Shown: positions 1-6,100 of the stretch, piece by piece
Numbering within the stretch: position 1 is the first letter of the stretch
How the letters are laid out: each line of letters opens with the position of its first letter
Assembly (NCBI GenBank): GCA_025362915.1
Contig: JANYEU010000332.1
Coordinates: forward strand, 1-7,752
Reading direction: 5' to 3'
Length of the DNA: 7,752 bases
From: Chitinophagaceae bacterium
GTDB lineage: Bacteria; Bacteroidota; Bacteroidia; Chitinophagales; Chitinophagaceae
The notes under the pieces: generated by a model
The model's input: the letters and a program-made list of their open reading frames with translations, nothing else
The model's database searches: none
Told to the model about the DNA's origin: nothing
Position numbers and translations under genes: made by a program

Positions 1-539
1 ACATCATGCTAAGTGCAAAAGAAACCAATGGGCAGGTGCAGTTGCAATGGCAGACAATAGGAGAGGTTAATGCGGCATTGTTTGTTATTCAACGCAGCAT
101 AGATGGTGTAAACTTTAGAGATGTAAATGCCAAAACCGCTGTAGGTAGTGGGAATAATAGTTATAATTACGTTGATGCTTCGGCTGCCAGTGGCACCAAC
201 TATTATAGGATAGAATCAATAGATAAGACTGGAAGTTTCAGTTACAGTAGGATTGTTTCTGTTTCAATTACGAATTACGAATTACCAATTACGGTATATC
301 CTAATCCTGTAACAAGCAAGAGCTTCAATTTAAAATTAGGGGATGCTACTACAGCCAAATATACTATCCGGTTAACAAACCCACTGGGACAAACAGTGTA
401 TAGCACTACGCTAAACCATACGGTAGGCAATGCCGTAGAAATTGTTTCGTTAGGTAAAAAACTGTCTGCCGGTAGCTATATGGTTACAGCAACCGCAGTT
501 GACGGAATCGTGCTTAAAACACAGGTATTCGTTAAATAA
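1..539 (+). CDS. T9SS-exported surface protein, 3' end only (Fn3-like module plus type A sorting domain)
   Basis: This is the C-terminal part of a larger gene entering from the left. The frame is open to the window edge (first full codon at 3-5, Ile). The ATG at 6 is almost certainly internal, because the matching codon in the next gene is Thr within the same conserved stretch. Numbering from that Met, residues 1-88 form a beta-rich, fibronectin-III-like module (LSAKETNGQVQLQWQT, then VIQRS.DG, NYYRI, KTGSFSYS). This type of module often precedes the sorting signal in Bacteroidota. Residues 93-177 are a T9SS type A sorting domain: entry motif ITVYPNPV, core LTNPLGQTVY, late SAGSYMV and the end VFVK. 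The family role is Sec export, then T9SS passage across the outer membrane, with the tail cleaved or used for surface attachment. The activity of the missing N-terminal part cannot be told. The module is closely related to residues 551-649 of the downstream gene. A terminator follows 22 bases after the stop. Confidence 0.9.
   Translation, partial: IMLSAKETNGQVQLQWQTIGEVNAALFVIQRSIDGVNFRDVNAKTAVGSGNNSYNYVDASAASGTNYYRIESIDKTGSFSYSRIVSVSITNYELPITVYPNPVTSKSFNLKLGDATTAKYTIRLTNPLGQTVYSTTLNHTVGNAVEIVSLGKKLSAGSYMVTATAVDGIVLKTQVFVK
266..293 (+). repeat. AATTACG heptamer array inside the first gene
   Basis: Four head-to-tail 7-bp units at 266-272, 273-279, 280-286 and 287-293 read AATTACG, AATTACG, AATTACC and AATTACG. 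They lie in frame and encode the ITNYELPIT linker just before the YPNP motif of the sorting domain. The same array, with one substituted base in the third unit, occurs at the same place in the neighbouring LRR gene. Confidence 0.85.
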
Positions 540-561
540 GGAACAAGGTTAATTTAATTAG

Positions 562-592
562 GGGAGGGGGGCAACGCTCTCCTCCCTTTTTA
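562..592 (+). terminator. Intrinsic terminator after the first gene
   Basis: A G-rich left arm (562-571) pairs with a C/T-rich right arm (577-586) over 10 bp, including two G-U pairs, around the loop CAACG (572-576). The right arm runs directly into TTTTTA. The position just after the stop at 539 and the U-tract make this a good Rho-independent terminator, separating this gene from the LRR gene. Confidence 0.8.
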
Positions 593-647
593 TGTCTATT
601 AATGTCAAATCATTATTTTCATTCAAATCATCTAATCACAATTAAGT

Positions 648-2810
648 ATGAAAAAAATATCCGCATTCATTATTTCTGCATTTTTATTTGCAGTAACCAC
701 CAATCTAAAAGCACAAGTAAACATACAAGACAGCCTTGTATTGGTAAACTTATATGATAGTACAGGCGGAGCAAGTTGGATAAATCACACCAATTGGTTG
801 ACCAAAGCCCCTGTAAGTACTTGGTATGGGATCGGTGTAGATGCAAATAATAGGGTTGACTCCATAAGACTTAATTCTGGTTCATCAGGCAATATCCCCA
901 GTTCTTTGGGGAATTTATCCGATCTATATTATTTGAATTTTGCTAACAATAACTTTTTTGGGGGGGTTCCTTCCTCACTGGGTAACTTGTCTCGCTTACA
1001 AACTTTAAATTTCGTGGGTAACCAATTAACTGATACACTACCCGCTTCATTAGGTAACTTAACAAATCTCACTTTCTTGGATTTTGCTAATAATAAGTTG
1101 AGTGGTACAATCCCTTCTAGTTTGGGTAGTTTGACCAAACTAACATCGCTGATCTTAGATTTGAATCAGCTAACTGGGGCGATTCCTTCCTCTTTAGGTA
1201 ATCTGACTAATCTGCAAATACTTGCTTTAAATAATAATCAATTCAGTGGGGTTATCCCTCCTTCCTTAGGTAACCTGACTAACCTAGTAGAGTTAAGGTT
1301 GTATAACAACCAACTAAGTGGCACTATCCCTACATCCTTGGGCAACTTAACCAACCTTACTTTCTTTCTTTTAGAAAACAACCAATTGAGTGGTACCATA
1401 CCCTCTTCTATTCTTAACCTAACTAAACTTAGCCCCACTGGAGAGGGCGGGGTGTCTAACAATAAATTCACATTTGCGGGTATGGAACCAATAGCCAAGC
1501 TAAAAGCATATAACAGTCTTTATGCCCCACAAGCAATAGTGCCACTACAACAAAACAATGCCGATACTACACTTTCAGTTTCTGTAGGTGGCACACCTGT
1601 CAACAATACCTACAAATGGTATAATAGCGGCACACTGGTAGCCACCAAAACCATAGACAGCAGTTACAGACCCACCAGCAATGGGCTATACTATACAGCC
1701 GCCACAAATGCCGTTGCCATATATCTTACCCTGTATAGCGATACCATCAACATCAACTACCCAACCAACACGCAGGACAGCCTTGCCTTGGTAGATTTAT
1801 ACAACAGTGCTGGCGGGGTGAATTGGACAAACCATACCAACTGGCTAAGCAAATTACCTGTGAGTAGCTGGTATGGGGTTACTGAGTATAACTGGCGGGT
1901 TACGAGCATATCACTTGCTGCCAACAACCTAAAGGGAACATTGCCTACTTCTTTGGGTAACCTGCCCTACCTTACAACCCTTGCCCTCCAAAATAATAAG
2001 TTCATCTTTAATGGGTTGGAATTTATTGCAAAGAAGTTTTCTTTTGCCACCTACGCCCCCCAAGCAACCGTACCGCTACAACAAAATGGCAATACGCTGT
2101 CTGTTGCCGTTGGTGGCACACCTGCCAACAATACCTTTAAATGGTATAAAGATGGTGTACTGGCAGCAACAAACACGGGTGATAGTGCCTACACCGTTAC
2201 CGCCAATGGCAAATACTGGGTATTGGTAACAAATGCAATTGCTACCAAGCTTACCTTGTATAGCGATACCATCAACATAACCACCTTACCAATAAAGGAC
2301 ATCACGCTAAGTGCAAAAGAAACTAATGGGCAGGTGCAACTGCAATGGCAGACAATGGGAGAGGTTAATGCGGCATTATTTACTATTCAACGCAGTACAG
2401 ATGGCAGTTCCTTTACCGATATAGGCACAGTAAAAGCAGTGGGAAGCGGGGCAAATGGCTATCAGTTTACAAATCCCCAACCCCTAAAGGGGAGTATTTA
2501 CTACCGCCTAAACATGGTTGATAAGGACGGTAGTTTTAGTTACAGCAAGGTGGTGAGTGTTTCAATTACGAATTACGAATTAGGAATTACGGTTTATCCG
2601 AACCCCGCAAAGAGTTCTGTAACTATTAGTGGTAATCATATTGTTTCTGTGCAAGTGCTAGATAATATGGGCAGAATACTAAAAATACAAGCGTTTAAAG
2701 ATGCTACCAATCCTATACTTTCTGTCGGTGCTTTACCTGTGGGAGTATATCATCTGCATGTACAAACCACCGATGGTAAGGTAAGTGGGGTTGGTTTTGT
2801 GAAGGAATAA
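648..2810 (+). CDS. Secreted leucine-rich-repeat protein with Ig-like modules and T9SS type A sorting domain
   Basis: A complete protein of 720 residues. The start is chosen at 648 because it opens a clear Sec signal peptide (MKK, hydrophobic core ISAFIISAFLFAV, likely cleavage after NLKA, before Gln23); no Shine-Dalgarno sequence is seen, as is usual in this phylum. Domain order: residues 27-70 form an LRR N-terminal cap (DSLVLVNLYDSTGG.SW, NHTNWL, WYGI). Residues 83-250 are seven gapless 24-residue LRRs (IPSSLGNLTNLxxLxLxNNQLSGx), with a degenerate eighth to about 276. Residues 293-369 are Ig-like (TYKWYNSGTL, SNGLYYTAATNA). Residues 376-411 are a second cap, followed by about one LRR (430-453). 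Residues 469-545 are a second Ig-like domain. Residues 551-638 are an Fn3-like module, and 642-720 a T9SS sorting domain (ITVYPNPAK, LDNMGRIL, LPVGVYHLHV, GFVKE). The second half is a shortened copy of the first. Such LRR proteins are usually binding or adhesion proteins; the ligand is unknown and no catalytic motif is visible. Confidence 0.95.
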   Translation: MKKISAFIISAFLFAVTTNLKAQVNIQDSLVLVNLYDSTGGASWINHTNWLTKAPVSTWYGIGVDANNRVDSIRLNSGSSGNIPSSLGNLSDLYYLNFANNNFFGGVPSSLGNLSRLQTLNFVGNQLTDTLPASLGNLTNLTFLDFANNKLSGTIPSSLGSLTKLTSLILDLNQLTGAIPSSLGNLTNLQILALNNNQFSGVIPPSLGNLTNLVELRLYNNQLSGTIPTSLGNLTNLTFFLLENNQLSGTIPSSILNLTKLSPTGEGGVSNNKFTFAGMEPIAKLKAYNSLYAPQAIVPLQQNNADTTLSVSVGGTPVNNTYKWYNSGTLVATKTIDSSYRPTSNGLYYTAATNAVAIYLTLYSDTININYPTNTQDSLALVDLYNSAGGVNWTNHTNWLSKLPVSSWYGVTEYNWRVTSISLAANNLKGTLPTSLGNLPYLTTLALQNNKFIFNGLEFIAKKFSFATYAPQATVPLQQNGNTLSVAVGGTPANNTFKWYKDGVLAATNTGDSAYTVTANGKYWVLVTNAIATKLTLYSDTINITTLPIKDITLSAKETNGQVQLQWQTMGEVNAALFTIQRSTDGSSFTDIGTVKAVGSGANGYQFTNPQPLKGSIYYRLNMVDKDGSFSYSKVVSVSITNYELGITVYPNPAKSSVTISGNHIVSVQVLDNMGRILKIQAFKDATNPILSVGALPVGVYHLHVQTTDGKVSGVGFVKE
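894..1397 (+). repeat. Seven tandem 72-bp LRR units
   Basis: Residues 83-250 of the LRR protein are seven consecutive 24-residue units with no insertion or deletion, so the DNA repeats every 72 bp. The consensus IPSSLGNLTNLxxLxLxNNQLSGx is the type first described for plant-specific LRRs, in which G-x-IP follows the Asn ladder. DNA copies have diverged at synonymous positions, so this is not a very recent expansion. A degenerate eighth unit follows (residues 251 to about 276), where the pattern breaks after LTKL. Confidence 0.9.
2299..2591 (+). repeat. 3' module shared with the first gene (paralogous to 1-293)
   Basis: This segment of the LRR gene matches 1-293 at both protein and DNA level. 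The first 110 bases or so differ at only about ten positions by eye, mostly silent. Similarity is weaker in the middle (the FTDIGTVKAVGSG region), rises again at GSFSYSKVVSVSITNYEL, and drops sharply after the heptamer array and YPNP. The alignment has a constant or near-constant offset of about 2298 bases. Confidence 0.8.
2564..2591 (+). repeat. AATTACG heptamer array inside the LRR gene
   Basis: Four tandem 7-bp units at 2564-2570, 2571-2577, 2578-2584 and 2585-2591 read AATTACG, AATTACG, AATTAGG and AATTACG. They encode ITNYELGIT, the linker between the Fn3-like module and the T9SS sorting domain. This is the counterpart of the array at 266-293. Confidence 0.85.
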
Positions 2811-2822
2811 GGAGGAATTAAT

Positions 2823-2851
2823 ACCTGACAGGTCTCGAAGACCTGTCAGGT
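2823..2851. repeat. Perfect 13-bp palindrome, REP-like
   Basis: The left arm ACCTGACAGGTCT (2823-2835) and right arm AGACCTGTCAGGT (2839-2851) are exact reverse complements around a 3-base centre, CGA. The outer 11 bases of each arm (ACCTGACAGGT and ACCTGTCAGGT) are themselves palindromes around one base, so nested folds are possible. It starts 12 bases after the LRR gene stop. I recall similar ACCTGACAGGT-type palindromes being dispersed in Bacteroidota genomes but cannot verify this here. It could also help to terminate or protect the 3' end of the transcript. Confidence 0.8.
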
Positions 2852-2858
2852 TTATATA

Positions 2859-2906
2859 AAGTGCAGCTACTACCTACGGGTTGGTAGCTGCACTTGTTAT
2901 TTTTAG
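2859..2906 (+). terminator. Terminator hairpin after the LRR gene
   Basis: A 12-bp perfect stem (AAGTGCAGCTAC at 2859-2870 with GTAGCTGCACTT at 2884-2895) encloses a 13-base loop. It is followed by TGTTATTTTTA, a U-rich though not pure tract. It lies only 7 bases after the REP-like palindrome, so the gene is followed by two stacked hairpins. Confidence 0.7.
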
Positions 2907-3128
2907 CCTTTTAGCCATTTTTCCTCTCCCAAACCATACATTAAATCTCCCTTAAATTAGGGGAGTGTAGATTGCATGTCTCTTTACCGCAAACGTAAAT
3001 TCCCTATAAAACCCCCTTTTCAGCTTCACCCCCTAATTCAAAGGATAGGAGAGCCTATGGTGTTGATACATTTTTACAGTGTTGATAAGTACTAATATTT
3101 AGTCATTCACATTGTAAAACAACAAATC
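2907..3128. other. Intergenic region upstream of the choice-of-anchor A gene
   Basis: No convincing gene lies here. The stretch holds a weak inverted pair: CTCCCTTAAATTAGGGGAG (2947-2965, itself imperfectly palindromic) and an approximate inverted copy at 3029-3047. A 9-base direct repeat GTGTTGATA occurs at 3060-3068 and 3079-3087. The promoter of the next gene presumably lies in the last 80 bases, but I found no good match to the Bacteroidota -33 TTTG / -7 TAnnTTTG consensus, nor a ribosome binding site. Confidence 0.5.
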
Positions 3129-6100
3129 ATGTTACAAAAACTACTTTCACTTTTTGCCTTAATCATTATGATTGGCATCGGTGCATCCGCACAAAGCCCA
3201 ACTGCTCCAGCTTTAGGTTTTAATGCTTTCCTGCAAAAGAATGCAACGCTTACCACCAACGAGTCTGAAGGGCCAATCGCCATTGGTGGCGACCTTACCG
3301 TGGGCGGCAACTACCAAGTGAACATTCACAACAACGGCACTTTTGCAGTAAGTAATGTGCCTATCGGTTTGTTTGTGGGTGGCAAGGTGAACCTATCCTC
3401 TGGATCATTGCAGGTAAATAGTGGCAGGTATGTGAAGATTGGCAATTGCAGTTCTTCCAATATAAAGACATGGTATCGCGATAATAACAATGCCGCATCC
3501 AACATATATATCACAGGTAATGCGGCTTCTTATGCCTCTACGCCAAACATCAATATCAATTCAAATGCCTTTGCTTGGGGTACAGAAGTTTCTGCAGCCA
3601 ACAATCCCGTTTGTGACGCAAATACATCTTCTGAAATAAACTTTTCTACCGCATTTACTACCATGCAGGCCACTGCAACAAGTATGGCTGCTTGCGGTGG
3701 TTCTGGAAACATACTTTCCAACCCTAACCAAAATGTATTTGGTTCTACCATCGGCAGTGTATTGACTGGCGGACAAGTAAAGATTACTTTGGCTAGTGGT
3801 ACGAACGTATTGAATGTGTCTGGTAATGATTTGAATAGTGTTACAAACGGCATCACCTTTACCAATAGTGCGGATGCCAGCCATGTATTGGTTATTAATG
3901 TAGATGCGTCTGGTAGTTTTACTTGGAACGTTTGGAACCAAGCAGGCATCAGTGGTAATAATGCACCTTACATCATCTACAACTTTTACAATACAACCTC
4001 ATTAAACATAGCAGGTAACAGCACCATCGAAGGAACTGTTTTTGCGCCCAATGCAGATATTACCAAGACAGTCAATCAATCAAACATAGAAGGACAGGTG
4101 ATAGGGCAATCGTTTGTACACAGTGGCGGAGAGTTGCATTACTATCCTTTTACACCAAGTGTTACGGGTTGTGCGGTGGCTTGTATGGCAACCACTTCTA
4201 CTACCAATGCTGGCTTCTGCGATGGTGGTTCTTATACTTTCAACGGAACTAACTATTCAACTGCGGGAACTTATACAGCACACCTTACCAATGCAGGAGG
4301 TTGCGATAGTACTGCAACATTAGTATTGACCAAGAAATTAAAGACTACTTCTACCACCACGGCAAGCATCTGTTCTGGAAGTTCTTATACTTTTAATGGA
4401 ACTAATTATTCAACTGCGGGTACTTATACCGCACACCTTACCAATGCAGGAGGTTGCGATAGTGTGGCTACTTTGGTATTGACAATAAGTTCTCCATCAA
4501 ACATCGTGGTATCACAAGTTGCTGCAACCTGTAACGATTTACACAATCCAAAGTATGATGGTGTCATCAAAATAGAAAGCGGTAGCAATGCCAGTAAGTT
4601 TGGGGTAAGCACCATGAATGCCTCTGCTTATAATGGTGCAGACTATGCGTCGGCAACTGCAATAGGTTCTTTCCCCATCAATGCAAAAACGGGCGTACCT
4701 AATACGGGTGGTAATTATATAGTAAGGGTTTATGGTAGCGATGCCACTTGTTTTACAGATACACCAATAACGGTGGCAGAAGTGTTGTGTGGTGCAGACT
4801 GTGCCAAGACTGTATTCCCAACAGGTTCATCTATTGAAGACTTGAATTGGGTGATACCTCCTTCTAATCTGGTTACATTGAATAACTTCTATCAACCGGG
4901 TTCTACATCACCTGTTGGTCAGTTTAACATCTATGCACCGGGCAACCTCAGCATTACCGGACAAGGCTTGACCAATTATCCTGCGTTCTGTTCAGACCTT
5001 TCAAGGGATTTATATATCAATACAAATTACACAAACTACACCGTAGAACCAGTAGAATATTTGGCTAAGGAAGATTGTGGCATCATTGGCAAGCCAGGTG
5101 AGCAAATTCCAGATGGTGGTATTGGTCCGGTAAGGGCGGGCATGGTTCGTTATTTGGTTGACCAACACTTTGTTTCTTTAAACTCTACAGACGCAGATTG
5201 GACTAAGGATAACCATTCCACCGCTTTCCAAGTTGCCTTATGGGAAATAACACACGATCAATACAATACTTCAAGTATTAACTTCTCTGTGAAGGATGCT
5301 TCTACCGATGGTGTTTATTTCGATTATAATTCAAATTCAGATGCAGGTAAAGCCATTCTTGATAGTGCGGAAGTTTGGGTGAAAGATGTACAAAGCAAGA
5401 CTTGGGATTGGAAGGAATATGTTTCTACCGTATGGCATACGATAGCGCTAAACACGCCTACTGCGCAAGATTTGATTACAGTAGAACCAATCTCTGTATG
5501 TGCGGTGGCTGGTGATGTCAGCTCTGGTGCAACTGGTGGTTTGGAAAGCAAGCCTCTAGGTGCAGCAATAGGAACAAGGAACTTTAACCTATACAAGAAC
5601 GGTAAGAACGGTGCTGTGCAATACACTGCCGAAGAACAGATAATTGCCCCTAAGAAAGGTGGTTATGGTACATTTGGAATGACTACAAACGCACTTGCTG
5701 CGGTAATGCCTTACCAAGTGAACAGTGCTTATACGGCTTACGATAAATCGGCAGCAGTTGCAGACCTTACATCTATTACCAATGCAATAGATGTTAGAAC
5801 AATAGACTTTACACTGAATAATTCCCCTAAGGCTGTAGCATTTGCTACCAAGACTGTGGGTGGAATATATACCCACACCAAGCCAATCTGCGATCGATTG
5901 AAGGGGGCACAACTATTAAACATAGAAAACGTACAGATAGCAAACCTTCCTTTCATCCGCTACACCATCCTTCAAGCAGATGGTAGCAAGGAATACGCTG
6001 TAAGCTTCTCTGCTGGACAAAAAGCAGGAAGAAACAGTTACTCCTTACAAAGCAACTGGTTGATGCCAGACTACGTTAGCGAAGACACAATGGTGAACTA

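Noticed and set aside
6..8. ATG at 6 as the start of a complete 177-residue gene
   Set aside because: The frame is open upstream to the window edge, there is no signal peptide, and the same conserved stretch lies deep inside the downstream LRR gene with Thr at this position. The gene is truncated by the window.
929..1498. Open minus-strand frames across the LRR array (929-1138 and 1238-1498)
   Set aside because: They are antisense shadows of the 72-bp repeats; the periodic, proline- and leucine-rich translations simply mirror the LRR codons and have no signal peptide or known motif.
3530..3949. Two overlapping minus-strand frames of 139 and 126 codons inside the choice-of-anchor A domain
   Set aside because: The plus-strand frame has an intact signal peptide, recognised domains and a normal sorting domain throughout; the antisense products have no recognisable features.
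5324..5956. Three minus-strand frames within the choice-of-anchor A gene
   Set aside because: They lie fully inside a well-supported 1373-codon gene on the other strand and show no coding features of their own.
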